Assembly (NCBI GenBank): GCA_934500705.1
Contig: CAKSTI010000002.1
Location: forward strand, 124,001 to 188,000
Direction of reading: 5' to 3'
Length of the DNA: 64,000 nucleotides
Source of the DNA: an uncultured Clostridia bacterium
GTDB taxonomy: Bacteria; Bacillota; Clostridia; UMGS1810
A program made the position numbers and the translations under genes. Positions 8,763-16,684 of this stretch are shown piece by piece. The number at the start of each line of letters is the position of its first letter. The stretch's first letter is position 1. Under the pieces are notes generated by a model. It did not search any database, was not told the DNA's origin, and worked only from the letters and a program-made list of their open reading frames with translations.

Positions 8763-9404
8763 TTACCTCTTTTTAGCCATAATTGTCCGCACCTTGTTTT
8801 TACCGTTTTCAAACACTTCGTATATCTTGAATTTGATTTTTACGTCAGGCTCTTTTCCGCTTTTAATCATTTTGTACGTGTCCTCACCGAGATTGCTTAT
8901 GAGAATGTCTTTGGATTTGTCGCTCACCGCACTGCACGTTTCTCCCGTAAAGCATAACGGCGGAAACAGAACGCACCACCAGTTTTGCCCCTCTCCGCTG
9001 CCGATTTCCACAATCAGCGCCTCGTATGTTCCTGCCGGCATTGTTATGTCGTTGTATATTTTCTGCGGAAAGTCGCTTTTGCCGAAGGATACTCTCACCG
9101 GGTAATTATATCCGTTTTTGCGTATTTCGTCCTCAGCGGATTTTTTGATTTTTTCAAGATTTTTACCCACTGCATCTCTTGCGTCGGCAATGCTTGTTTC
9201 GTTTGCAAAAATTTCTCCCGTATCTGCAATTATTCTGTCCCGGACTCTGAGTTTCAGCGCCTGGTCGTCCGCACTGTCACTGTTTGCACGCACGTGCAGA
9301 CGTATAACTCCGCCCGTCAGCGCCGCCTCGGTTCTTTGCATATTGCACATAAGCGATACCGAAACGAAAAAGGCTGTGCAAACCGTTAAAACTATTTTCT
9401 TCAT
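8763..9404 (-). CDS. spoIIR: Stage II sporulation protein R
   Basis: A 213-residue protein with an N-terminal signal or anchor segment. It carries the two diagnostic SpoIIR blocks: GVIRLHVRANSDSADDQALK near residues 33-52 and PAGTYEALIVEIGSGEGQNW followed by WCVLFPPLCF. SpoIIR is made in the forespore under sigma-F and secreted into the intermembrane space, where it triggers SpoIIGA to process pro-sigma-E. The ATG at 9404 has an AGAGGTGG ribosome site; the frame is open further upstream but no better start exists. It is transcribed alone between the ispE terminator and the ybaB terminator. Confidence 0.93.
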   Translation of the reverse strand: MKKIVLTVCTAFFVSVSLMCNMQRTEAALTGGVIRLHVRANSDSADDQALKLRVRDRIIADTGEIFANETSIADARDAVGKNLEKIKKSAEDEIRKNGYNYPVRVSFGKSDFPQKIYNDITMPAGTYEALIVEIGSGEGQNWWCVLFPPLCFTGETCSAVSDKSKDILISNLGEDTYKMIKSGKEPDVKIKFKIYEVFENGKNKVRTIMAKKR

Positions 9405-9433
9405 TGTATACCACCTCTGTATTTTTGTAAAAA

Positions 9434-9466
9434 TCTCACCAATAAGCATATTGCAGATTAAACTAA
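9434..9466. repeat. Direct repeat copy 2, in the spoIIR upstream region
   Basis: Second copy of the 33-base repeat seen at 8691-8723. It lies 30-60 bp before the spoIIR start, where its promoter should be. Read on the minus strand it contains GGTGAGATTT, close to a forespore -10 element, but a matching -35 is not clear. Confidence 0.55.
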
Positions 9467-9486
9467 CTTGTTTTCGCTTTTTTTAC

Positions 9487-9521
9487 GAAAAAAAGACAAC
9501 AAAGATATCTCTCTGTTGTCT
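9487..9521 (-). terminator. Terminator after ispE
   Basis: On the minus strand, an 8-bp stem (AGACAACA with TGTTGTCT, 9514-9521 with 9494-9501) is followed by seven T residues. Confidence 0.8.
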
Positions 9522-9545
9522 AAGTATTGCCTGTATATATCAGAA

Positions 9546-10391
9546 TTATACATTATAGTTTTTTGTAAGAAAAGTTTCTTTAAATTTCTCTTTAAAGAAT
9601 TTGTATGCCGCTTTTGCATTGTTTTCATTTTCAAAAATTCCGAAAACCGTCGGCCCGCTGCCGCTCATCAAAGATAAGTCCGCACCGCAGCTTGCCATAC
9701 TTTCCTTAATCTCTTTTACAATCGGATAATGCGTAAATACCACGCTCTCAAAAACATTTGCGCACGTTTTCCAAAGCGTGCCCGTGTCGCCGCTTTCTAT
9801 GCACCTTACCGCCTTTTTAGTGTCCGGGTGTCCGATTTTTTCAAGTTCTAAGTTTTTGTACGCCCACGGTGTAGATACTCCTATGTCGGGTTTAACAAGT
9901 ACAACATTTACATCGGCAATCGGCGCAATGGGGGAGAGTATCTCGCCTATTCCCTGTGCCAGAGCCGTTCCCTTCATAATGCAGAACGGCACGTCCGCAC
10001 CGAGCTTTGCGCCTGTTTCCATAAGCTCGCCTTGGGTAAGCGGCGTACCAAAAAGCTCGTTGAGTCCCGTCAGAACCGCCGCCGCATCACTGCTGCCGCC
10101 GGCAAGACCGGCACAAATCGGAATTTTCTTTTCTATATGTATCTGTGCCCCGCCGCAAATTCTGCTTTTGTCAAAAAATAACTGCGCCGCCCTGTACGCC
10201 AGATTGCTTTCGTCATATGCAAGACCTGCACCGCTGCCGGACAGCAAAATCCCTTTTTCGGTTTTGTTAATTTCAATTTCGTCACACAGTGCAAGCGTTT
10301 GCATAATCATTTCAACATCGTGGTAGCCGTCACTGCGCCGCCTCACAACATCGAGCGTGAGGTTTATTTTAGCATTTGCATTAATTTTCAT
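9546..10391 (-). CDS. ispE: 4-diphosphocytidyl-2-C-methyl-D-erythritol kinase
   Basis: A 281-residue GHMP-superfamily kinase of the MEP isoprenoid pathway. It phosphorylates the 2-hydroxyl of CDP-methylerythritol in the cytoplasm. The N-terminal NAKINLTLDVVRRRSDGYH block and the ATP-binding loop PICAGLAGGSSDAAAVL near residues 86-102 are typical, as is the C-terminal MSGSGPTVFGIF motif. The ATG at 10391 with GGTGAT upstream is chosen over a longer frame. It stands alone between its own promoter and a terminator, divergent from pyrG. Confidence 0.93.
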   Translation of the reverse strand: MKINANAKINLTLDVVRRRSDGYHDVEMIMQTLALCDEIEINKTEKGILLSGSGAGLAYDESNLAYRAAQLFFDKSRICGGAQIHIEKKIPICAGLAGGSSDAAAVLTGLNELFGTPLTQGELMETGAKLGADVPFCIMKGTALAQGIGEILSPIAPIADVNVVLVKPDIGVSTPWAYKNLELEKIGHPDTKKAVRCIESGDTGTLWKTCANVFESVVFTHYPIVKEIKESMASCGADLSLMSGSGPTVFGIFENENNAKAAYKFFKEKFKETFLTKNYNV

Positions 10392-10407
10392 TTTAATCAC
10401 CAATATA

Positions 10408-10436
10408 ATGGTAGCATATTTTTGAAAAATAAGCAA
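10408..10436 (-). promoter_or_regulatory. Promoter of ispE
   Basis: Minus-strand TTGCTT (10431-10436), 17 bp, TACCAT (10408-10413). It leaves only a short leader of about 10 bases before the start codon. Confidence 0.55.
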
Positions 10437-10492
10437 CATTAATCAACATAAAAAAATATTTTCCAATTTAACAAAAAAAGTCGAAAAATCTC

Positions 10493-10521
10493 TTGACATA
10501 ATCGCCATAAAATTATAAAAT
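10493..10521 (+). promoter_or_regulatory. Promoter of pyrG
   Basis: TTGACA (10493-10498), 17 bp, TAAAAT (10516-10521), about 50 bp before the pyrG start. Confidence 0.7.
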
Positions 10522-10570
10522 AAATACTGTATGATTAAAAGAGGAAAATACATAAGAAAGAGGTGGTAGT

Positions 10571-12169
10571 GTGGCAGTTAAATACATCTTTGTTACGGGC
10601 GGCGTTGTGTCCGGATTGGGTAAGGGTATTACCGCCGCATCTCTCGGCAGATTGCTCAAATGCAGAGGAATGCGTGTCACCATTCAAAAATTTGACCCAT
10701 ACATCAACGTAGACCCCGGAACAATGAACCCCTGCCAGCACGGAGAGGTTTTCGTTACCGACGACGGGGCGGAAACAGACCTTGACTTGGGTCACTATGA
10801 GAGATTTATAGACGAAAGCCTGAGCCAGGACAGCAACGTCACAACCGGCAGAGTCTATTGGTCGGTAATTTCAAAGGAAAGACGGGGAGATTATCTCGGC
10901 GGCACCGTCCAGGTTATTCCGCACATCACCAATGAAATTAAAGAAAAGATTTATTCCGTCGCAAAACATACCGATACCGATGTTGTAATTACCGAAATCG
11001 GCGGTACCGTCGGCGATATTGAGAGCTTGCCGTATATTGAGGCAATCCGCCAGGTTTCGTCCGACGTCGGCAGAGAGAATTGTATGTATATTCACGTCAC
11101 CCTCGTGCCGTATCTGTCAATGAGCGGAGAGCAAAAGAGCAAGCCCACTCAGCACAGCGTCAAGGAACTTCTCGGATTTGGTATTCAGCCCGATGTGGTC
11201 GTTTGCCGCACCGAGAAACCGCTCGAAGGTGATTTTAAAAAGAAAACAGCGCTTTTCTGTAACATAGAACCCGGTTGCGTAATTGAGAATATGGACGCCG
11301 CAGTGTTATATGAGGTGCCCCTTATGCTCGAAGATGCCGGTCTTGCAAAGGCAGTTTGCAAAAGGCTTTCGCTTCCCGATACCGAGCCTGACCTCACCGA
11401 GTGGACGGCAATGGTTAAACGCTCGCTCAATCTTTCCAAAAAGGTGCGCATTGCCCTTGTCGGAAAGTACGTTTCCCTGCACGACGCATATATAAGCGTT
11501 GTCGAGTCGCTCAAACACGGCGGCATAGAAAATGATGCCGAAGTTGATATTAAGTGGGTTGACTCCGAAACCGTAACCGGGGAAAATTCGGCAGAGATTT
11601 TTGCCGATTGCGACGGTATCATCGTTCCCGGCGGATTTGGCGACCGTGGCATAGAGGGTATGATACTTGCCGCTAAGTATGCCAGAGAGAATAACGTGCC
11701 GTATTTCGGTATCTGTTTGGGAATGCAGATTTCCGTTATCGAATACGCAAGAGATGTCTTAGGCTATGACGATGCCAACAGCACCGAGCTTGACCCGGAT
11801 ACCGAACACCCCGTAATTCACATTATGCCCGACCAGAAGAATATTGAGGATATGGGCGGCACAATGCGCTTGGGTCAGTATCCTTGCGAGCTTAAAGAAA
11901 ATACCCGTTGCATTGATATATATAAGGAAAAGTTAATTCACGAAAGACACAGACACCGCTTTGAATTTAACAACGACTTCAAAGAGGAACTTGAAAAGGC
12001 GGGTCTTACCGTTGCCGGTGCTTCGCCGGACGGCAGACTTGTGGAAATGGTGGAGATTTCGGATCACAAGTGGTTCGTGGGCGTTCAGTTCCACCCGGAA
12101 TTTAAGTCCAGACCCAACCGTGCTCACCCGCTTTTCCGTGAATTTATAAGGGCGGCAACCAGTAAATAA
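10571..12169 (+). CDS. pyrG: CTP synthase
   Basis: A 532-residue enzyme of normal family length that makes CTP from UTP, ATP and glutamine. The N-terminal synthase domain begins KYIFVTGGVVSGLGKGITAA, followed by QKFDPYINVDPGTMNP. The C-terminal class I glutamine amidotransferase domain has FGICLGMQ with the nucleophilic cysteine and a His-Pro-Glu in VGVQFHPEFKSRP. The start is GTG at 10571, with AGGTGG at 10561-10566. It is transcribed alone. The next feature downstream is a palindromic repeat cluster. Confidence 0.97.
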   Translation: MAVKYIFVTGGVVSGLGKGITAASLGRLLKCRGMRVTIQKFDPYINVDPGTMNPCQHGEVFVTDDGAETDLDLGHYERFIDESLSQDSNVTTGRVYWSVISKERRGDYLGGTVQVIPHITNEIKEKIYSVAKHTDTDVVITEIGGTVGDIESLPYIEAIRQVSSDVGRENCMYIHVTLVPYLSMSGEQKSKPTQHSVKELLGFGIQPDVVVCRTEKPLEGDFKKKTALFCNIEPGCVIENMDAAVLYEVPLMLEDAGLAKAVCKRLSLPDTEPDLTEWTAMVKRSLNLSKKVRIALVGKYVSLHDAYISVVESLKHGGIENDAEVDIKWVDSETVTGENSAEIFADCDGIIVPGGFGDRGIEGMILAAKYARENNVPYFGICLGMQISVIEYARDVLGYDDANSTELDPDTEHPVIHIMPDQKNIEDMGGTMRLGQYPCELKENTRCIDIYKEKLIHERHRHRFEFNNDFKEELEKAGLTVAGASPDGRLVEMVEISDHKWFVGVQFHPEFKSRPNRAHPLFREFIRAATSK

Positions 12170-12184
12170 TATAACACCCCCAGT

Positions 12185-12361
12185 AGCCTCCCTTGTCAAA
12201 GGGAGGGGGACCGCCTTCGGCGGTGGAGGGATTCCCATAACGACTTCCCTCACCAAAAGCCTCCCTTGTTAAAGGGGCGGTGTGTGCCGGTGGCACACGG
12301 TTACCGCTGCCTGAGCCGACAGGCGAGACCGGAATGTCCGCAAAGCGGACAAGGGGGATTT
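12185..12361. repeat. Palindromic repeat cluster A
   Basis: Two adjacent modules (about 12185-12234 and 12257-12361). Each begins with AGCCTCCCTTGT, forms CTCCCTT/AAGGGAG hairpins, and contains a second hairpin such as ACCGCC-TTC-GGCGGT (module 1) or GTCCGC-AAA-GCGGAC (module 2). Modules end in GGAGGGATT or GGGGGATTT. Related modules occur at 12737-12923 and 16208-16463. This cluster lies directly before the DUF559 gene. Confidence 0.85.
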
Positions 12362-12389
12362 CAAAAACCACTCAACAGGAGGAATACTC

Positions 12390-12758
12390 TTGCAGAGAAA
12401 ACATAACAAAAACCTCACTTCCAATGCAAAAGCATTGCGCAAGAATATGACAAAAGAGGAAAAACACCTTTGGTATGATTTCTTGAAAGACTATCCCGTG
12501 CGATTTTTAAGGCAGAAGGTCATAGACAATTATATTGTGGATTTTTATTGCCGCCGAGCCGGACTGGTTATCGAATTGGATGGCTCTCAGCATTATGAGG
12601 AGCAGGGAGTGTTAAAAGACACGGTTCGTACAAAGTGCTTGGAAGCAAGGAATCTCCACGTTTTGCGAATACCTAATAACGAAGTGAATAAAAATTTTGA
12701 AAGTGTTTGTTTTCTTATAGATAATGAGGTAAAAGAATCCCTCAGTCACCTGCGGTGA
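12390..12758 (+). CDS. DUF559 domain protein (predicted Vsr-like endonuclease fold)
   Basis: A 122-residue protein of the DUF559 family, which has a very-short-patch-repair-like nuclease fold. Visible family features are LRKNMTKEEKHLWYDFLKDY, VRFLRQKVIDNYIVDFYC with the likely metal-site Asp, GLVIELDGSQHYE with Glu and Asp, and LHVLRIPNNEV. The start is TTG at 12390 behind a strong AGGAGG (12377-12382). The last seven codons (ESLSHLR) and the stop are encoded inside palindromic repeat B, and cluster A ends 29 bp before the start. The gene is therefore embedded in the repeat array. Biological role unknown; a mobile or selfish association is suspected. Confidence 0.85.
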   Translation: MQRKHNKNLTSNAKALRKNMTKEEKHLWYDFLKDYPVRFLRQKVIDNYIVDFYCRRAGLVIELDGSQHYEEQGVLKDTVRTKCLEARNLHVLRIPNNEVNKNFESVCFLIDNEVKESLSHLR

Positions 12759-12923
12759 CAGCTCCCTTTAAGCAAGGGAGCCTAAAAAGCAACACGCCCC
12801 AAAGCCTCCCTTGTCAAAGGGAGGGGGACCGCCTTCGGCGGCGGAGGGATTCCAATAACTATTCCCTCACCCAAAGCCTCCCTTGTCAAAGGGGGGATGT
12901 CCGCAAAGCGGACAGGGGGGATT
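12737..12923. repeat. Palindromic repeat cluster B
   Basis: Three modules: 12737-12783 (reverse orientation, with GTCACC-TGC-GGTGAC and GCTCCCTT/AAGGGAGC hairpins), 12801-12852 and 12874-12923. The second is nearly identical to module 1 of cluster A. The first overlaps the end of the DUF559 gene. Confidence 0.85.
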
Positions 12924-13009
12924 CGCCCCTCAATTATTACCCGGTTATAGCAGAATTGTAACATAGATTACTCTATTTTTACAGTTTTGTTACAACAATA
13001 AATGCGGCA

Positions 13010-13039
13010 TTGACTATTTGCGTTTTTAAATGCTATAAT
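13010..13039 (+). promoter_or_regulatory. Promoter of the SLH surface-protein gene
   Basis: TTGACT (13010-13015), 18 bp, TATAAT (13034-13039). It gives a leader of about 110 bases. Confidence 0.75.
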
Positions 13040-13084
13040 CAAGCCAAGGTTAGGGGACACCCTGACAATGTGCTAAGCAGTATA

Positions 13085-13129
13085 TGAAAGAGATACGGCT
13101 TGCACGTAAAAACAAGTCAATCTCTTTCA
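13085..13129 (+). promoter_or_regulatory. Leader stem-loop of the SLH gene
   Basis: A perfect 10-bp inverted repeat (TGAAAGAGAT at 13085-13094, ATCTCTTTCA at 13120-13129) with an inner CTTG/CAAG pairing. It lies about 11 bp before the AAGGAGG ribosome site. A stabilising or regulatory mRNA hairpin is inferred. Confidence 0.55.
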
Positions 13130-13158
13130 AAAAATTTATTAAGGAGGATTTGAGAATT

Positions 13159-16137
13159 ATGAAAAATCTCAAAAAGGTGCTCGCACTCGTGCTCGCATTC
13201 TCAATGATGCTTTCAGTAGTTGCTTTCGCAAGCTACAATGACGTCGATGCAGATGCTGACTACGCAGGTGCGGTAGAACTCTTGTCGGCTTTGGATATTA
13301 TCAAAGGCGACGACTTAGGCAATTTCAATCCTGACAACACCATTACAAGAGCAGAATTTGCTGCTATTGTATGCCGTGCAAAAGGACTTGAAAACGCAGC
13401 AGAAGGTGCTAAGGGCGCAACTTCTTTTAAAGATGTTGCTGCTGACCACTGGGCTTCGGGTTACATTAACCTCGCAACTCAGAACGGCATCATCAACGGT
13501 TACGGCGACGGCAACTTCGGTCCCGAAGATAAGGTAACATATGAGCAGGCTGTAAAGATGCTCGTTTGCGCTTTAGGTTTCGAGCCGATGGCTGCTAACA
13601 AAGGCGGTTACCCCACAGGTTACCTCGTAGTTGCTAACCAGTACAAAATCACAGCAGGCGTTAAGTCTTCTGTTGAGGCTCCGAGAAAGACAGTTGCTCA
13701 GCTCGTTTACAACGCTCTCACAACTCCTATGATGGACCAGACCTCTTACGGTACTGATGCAGCTTGGGAAGTTCTCGACGGCAAAAACGACCGTGAGTAC
13801 AAGACTCTCCTCACCGATATGGACGTTTACATCGCAACAGGTGTTGTTGGTGCAAAAGTTCAGGGTGAAGACAAGGTTGAGTTTAGCGTAAGAGAATCTT
13901 CTGATGACTATGAGTTTGGTGTAAAGGGCGAAGTTGAAAGGAAGGATGGTTATAATAAAATTTATGACTCCACAACATTTGACCTCCAGCTCTACATCAA
14001 TGAGTCCAACATTCAGGACTACAAGAACCAGTATGTAGACGCTTACGTTCTCAAAGACAGCAAGGATTACTATGTACTCGCCGTTGTTCCTTCAACAATG
14101 GGTGACAGCATTACAATCAACTCTGATGATATTGACGTTAAGAACAGCTCCAAGAATAAGATTGAATATTTTGTAGATTCCAAGAACACAAAGACAATCA
14201 AACTTGATACTGCTGGTGTTGACGTTGAAATGAACGAAGGCGCAAAGACCGGAAAAGTTAAGACTCTTGACGAACTTGGTAGATTGCTTGGTTTCATTCA
14301 GGACGGCGATAAGAAAGATGTCAATGATGTTGTTACTGTAAAAGACGGTTTCTTCTATGATGATGCTGACATTGAGCTCACATTTATCGAGAACACCGGT
14401 GACAGCGAATATGATAAAATCGTAGCTGTCAACTATACTTCTGAGCGTGTTAAGTCTGTTGAAGCAGACAGAGACAGACTCGAAGTTCAGAGCGGAACAA
14501 TTAAGTTCGACTTTGATGATGAGAATGTTCAGAACATCTTGGTTGACGAGAAGGGCAATGCTCTTACACTCGAAGACTTCAAGAAAGATGACGTTGTTGC
14601 TTACTATTCAGACAACGATAGCTTAAAGGGCTTTGATTACATCAAAGTTATCAAGCTCACAACTGCTGCTATAACAGGTACAGTTGACGAAATCTCAACA
14701 GACGGTAAGACTGTTTGGATTAACAAGACAGAATATGACCTCGCATCTAATATGGTTGGCGATGTTAAGAACGAAGACGAAGGTACTTTCTACATCGGTA
14801 TGACCGGTAAGATCGTAGACTTCGAGGGCAGCTCTGCAAGCAAGGATTACGCTTATATCCTTGAAGCTGGTAAGTCCACTTCAACATTCTCAAGCGCTTG
14901 GGAACTCAAACTCTTGACAGCTGCTGACGGTGTTGTAACATACACTATGACAGACGATTGCAGCAAAGATTTTGAAGCTGCTGATGGTTACCTCAACAAA
15001 CTTACTTCTAAGACAGGTACTGGCAAAGATACGAAAGTTCCGTTCAGCAAAGATGCGACAGACGCAGCAGCAAGATTTGTAACATTCAAGACAAATTCTG
15101 CCAGCAAGATTAAGTCTATCGAAGCAGCAGACGGTACAATGAGCAGTAAGTTCACAGATAAAGAGTACAAAGTAGCTACTCAGAAAATTGACAGCAAGAC
15201 ACTTGAAGACGATGTTGTAATCTACAACCTCGATGCAAACGTAGACAGCGTTTACACAACAGACATCAGCGCACTCGTTGATGAAGGTGCATACACTGGT
15301 TATGTGTTCAAAGATAAAGACGGTGACAACGTTGCTATGATTATCACGAGCGACCCGGGTTCACTTTCTGATGACACTGGTTTTGCAGTTATAACAAACG
15401 TTAGAATTGGTAAGAACGACGGTGAAGACATCGTTACAGTTGATTACGTTCAGGATGGCGAGGATGGCACAGTAGTATTCAATGACGACTCTGATGTTAT
15501 CGCTGGAACAAAGAGTGTTGCTCCTGAAAAGCTCGGCGTTGGTGATGTAATTATGTTCACAGCAAGCTCTAACGGCACTGTTAACAAGTATGCAGTACTT
15601 GGTCAGATTGAAAATCACCTGATGAATCTCTATGACGAAACTCTTAAAGCATTCAGCAGCAAGAACGAGTTCTACTATGGTTACATTGCTAATGAAAAAG
15701 CTGATAAGAAGTCTAAGGGTGAGAACCTCCAGATTATTGCTGGTGGTAACACTGCAAAAGACTTGACGGTTGGTTCTTCTGCTAACAAGTACACCTATGA
15801 CGATGCTAATAGCAGAAACATCGAAATCGTAGAGGGCGACTTCCTCGGCACAAATAACACTGATTACTTCGACGTTGATAAGGACGGTGTTAGAACAGCA
15901 ACAATGGTACTCATCAGAGTTGTTGAGGATGATGTTGTAGACATCTACTCCTTCAATGAGAGAGTAACTATCAATTCCGACAAGACCGTTAAAGGCGTTA
16001 AGACAAAGTACGTTAAAGGTAAAGACGCTAATGTTACTGAGTTTAACGTAACTCCGGTTGTTAAGGAAGAAGTTGCAGCTCCCGCAGAGGACGCAGTTGT
16101 TACAGAAAAAGACGCAGAAACAGTTGAAATCGACTAA
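13159..16137 (+). CDS. Large SLH-domain cell-surface protein (possible S-layer protein)
   Basis: A 992-residue secreted protein. Residues 1-25 form a signal peptide (MKNLKKVLALVLAF...AFA). SLH modules follow: YNDVDADADYAGAVELLSAL...FNPDNTITRAEFAAIVCRA, then FKDVAADHWASGYINLATQN...FGPEDKVTYEQAVKMLVCAL, then a weaker third ending at about residue 200. SLH modules bind pyruvylated wall polymers. The rest is a long acidic, Lys/Asp-rich beta-type region with no known domain, ending in an acidic tail. The ATG at 13159 follows AAGGAGG by 11 bp. Codon choice differs from neighbours (many GTT, GCT, ACA, AAG), as in very highly expressed genes. Strong promoter, leader hairpin and terminator agree with an abundant surface protein. 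Confidence 0.85.
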   Translation: MKNLKKVLALVLAFSMMLSVVAFASYNDVDADADYAGAVELLSALDIIKGDDLGNFNPDNTITRAEFAAIVCRAKGLENAAEGAKGATSFKDVAADHWASGYINLATQNGIINGYGDGNFGPEDKVTYEQAVKMLVCALGFEPMAANKGGYPTGYLVVANQYKITAGVKSSVEAPRKTVAQLVYNALTTPMMDQTSYGTDAAWEVLDGKNDREYKTLLTDMDVYIATGVVGAKVQGEDKVEFSVRESSDDYEFGVKGEVERKDGYNKIYDSTTFDLQLYINESNIQDYKNQYVDAYVLKDSKDYYVLAVVPSTMGDSITINSDDIDVKNSSKNKIEYFVDSKNTKTIKLDTAGVDVEMNEGAKTGKVKTLDELGRLLGFIQDGDKKDVNDVVTVKDGFFYDDADIELTFIENTGDSEYDKIVAVNYTSERVKSVEADRDRLEVQSGTIKFDFDDENVQNILVDEKGNALTLEDFKKDDVVAYYSDNDSLKGFDYIKVIKLTTAAITGTVDEISTDGKTVWINKTEYDLASNMVGDVKNEDEGTFYIGMTGKIVDFEGSSASKDYAYILEAGKSTSTFSSAWELKLLTAADGVVTYTMTDDCSKDFEAADGYLNKLTSKTGTGKDTKVPFSKDATDAAARFVTFKTNSASKIKSIEAADGTMSSKFTDKEYKVATQKIDSKTLEDDVVIYNLDANVDSVYTTDISALVDEGAYTGYVFKDKDGDNVAMIITSDPGSLSDDTGFAVITNVRIGKNDGEDIVTVDYVQDGEDGTVVFNDDSDVIAGTKSVAPEKLGVGDVIMFTASSNGTVNKYAVLGQIENHLMNLYDETLKAFSSKNEFYYGYIANEKADKKSKGENLQIIAGGNTAKDLTVGSSANKYTYDDANSRNIEIVEGDFLGTNNTDYFDVDKDGVRTATMVLIRVVEDDVVDIYSFNERVTINSDKTVKGVKTKYVKGKDANVTEFNVTPVVKEEVAAPAEDAVVTEKDAETVEID

Positions 16138-16169
16138 TAATTCTCAGTCTTTGACTTAATAAAGGAAAA

Positions 16170-16198
16170 GGGTCACAGCTAAGCTGTGACTCTTTTTT
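16170..16198 (+). terminator. Terminator after the SLH gene
   Basis: Inverted repeat GGTCACAGCT/AGCTGTGAC(T)C followed by TTTTTT (16193-16198). Confidence 0.85.
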
Positions 16199-16207
16199 CA
16201 TACTACA

Positions 16208-16463
16208 AATCCCTCAGACGGCTGCGCCGTCAGCTCCCTTTGGCAAGGGAGCCTTTTGTTTCGGCAGAAATTTTGCAACACTCCCCCAAAGCCCCTTGCC
16301 AAAGGGGCGGTGTGTGCCGGTGGCACACGTTTACCGCTGACCGAGCCGACAGGTGAGATTGGGACCTCCTTTGGCGGTGGAGGGATTTCCTTAACATTTC
16401 CCTTTCACCTCAAAGCCTCCCTTGCCAAAGGGGGGTGTCACGGTGAAACTGTGACGGGGGGAT
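16208..16463. repeat. Palindromic repeat cluster C
   Basis: Three modules: 16208-16253 (reverse orientation), 16288-16387 (shares the GGGGCGGTGTGTGCCGGTGG segment with cluster A module 2) and 16413-16463 (with a GTCACGGTGAAACTGTGAC hairpin). They lie between the SLH terminator and the first toxin-antitoxin locus. Confidence 0.85.
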
Positions 16464-16499
16464 TTATCATCGACTTTACAAATTACACTCAAAAAACAG

Positions 16500-16528
16500 T
16501 TGACAAATTAAAAAAATAAATATATAAT
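16500..16528 (+). promoter_or_regulatory. Promoter of antitoxin-like RNA 1
   Basis: TTGACA (16500-16505), 17 bp, TATAAT (16523-16528), a perfect consensus promoter. It has no protein gene downstream on this strand. Confidence 0.85.
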
Positions 16529-16534
16529 GATAAT

Positions 16535-16620
16535 AGAAAAAGGCAAGACCTCAAACGGTTGCGCCAAAAACGATTTACTCTTATTAAGTAACCGTCTTTG
16601 CAGAGGCGGTTACTTTACTT
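16535..16620 (+). ncRNA. Candidate antisense antitoxin RNA 1
   Basis: A short transcript of about 85 bases predicted between the consensus promoter and the hairpin at 16586-16615. It opens with GGCAAGACCTCAAACGGTTG followed by CGCC (16542-16565), a motif shared with the RNA opposite the second peptide gene at 44.9 kb. Its 3' end is complementary to the last codons and the terminator of the peptide mRNA. Ends are estimated, not measured. Confidence 0.6.
16586..16615. terminator. Shared (bidirectional) terminator hairpin of locus 1
   Basis: A 12-bp stem (16586-16597 with 16604-16615, one G-T pair) and loop TTGCAG. It ends the + strand RNA (TACTTTT follows) and the minus-strand peptide mRNA; the peptide stop codon is inside the stem. 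Confidence 0.7.
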
Positions 16621-16684
16621 TTATGGCGAGAATTATCAAAAAGAGGATAATTTCTAAAATTGTAAATAACAATTTTTTTACCAT
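16610..16684 (-). CDS. 24-residue hydrophobic peptide, candidate type I toxin
   Basis: A short frame from ATG at 16684 to TAA at 16610. It reads MVKKLLF at the start, an uninterrupted run of I, L and F in the middle with one Glu, and LAIKVK at the end: a single membrane helix with lysines at both ends, typical of Fst/Ldr/Hol_Tox-like toxins. The best ribosome site (AAGGGGG, 16714-16720) is 29 bases upstream, but a 7-bp hairpin (16692-16698 with 16706-16712) between them would reduce the effective gap to about 8 bases. A second ATG at 16706 in another frame could instead couple translation. Promoter, opposing RNA and shared terminator complete the locus. Toxicity is inferred, not shown. Confidence 0.6.
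   Translation of the reverse strand: MVKKLLFTILEIILFLIILAIKVK

Noticed and set aside
12755..12961. Open frames of 60-70 codons across repeat cluster B (both strands)
   Set aside because: They arise from the G/C-rich palindromes, contain repeated SLPCQR/LTREALG-like words, and have no ribosome site.
16256..16519. 87-codon frame across repeat cluster C
   Set aside because: Same repeat-derived composition; it runs into the antitoxin promoter and has no start signal.
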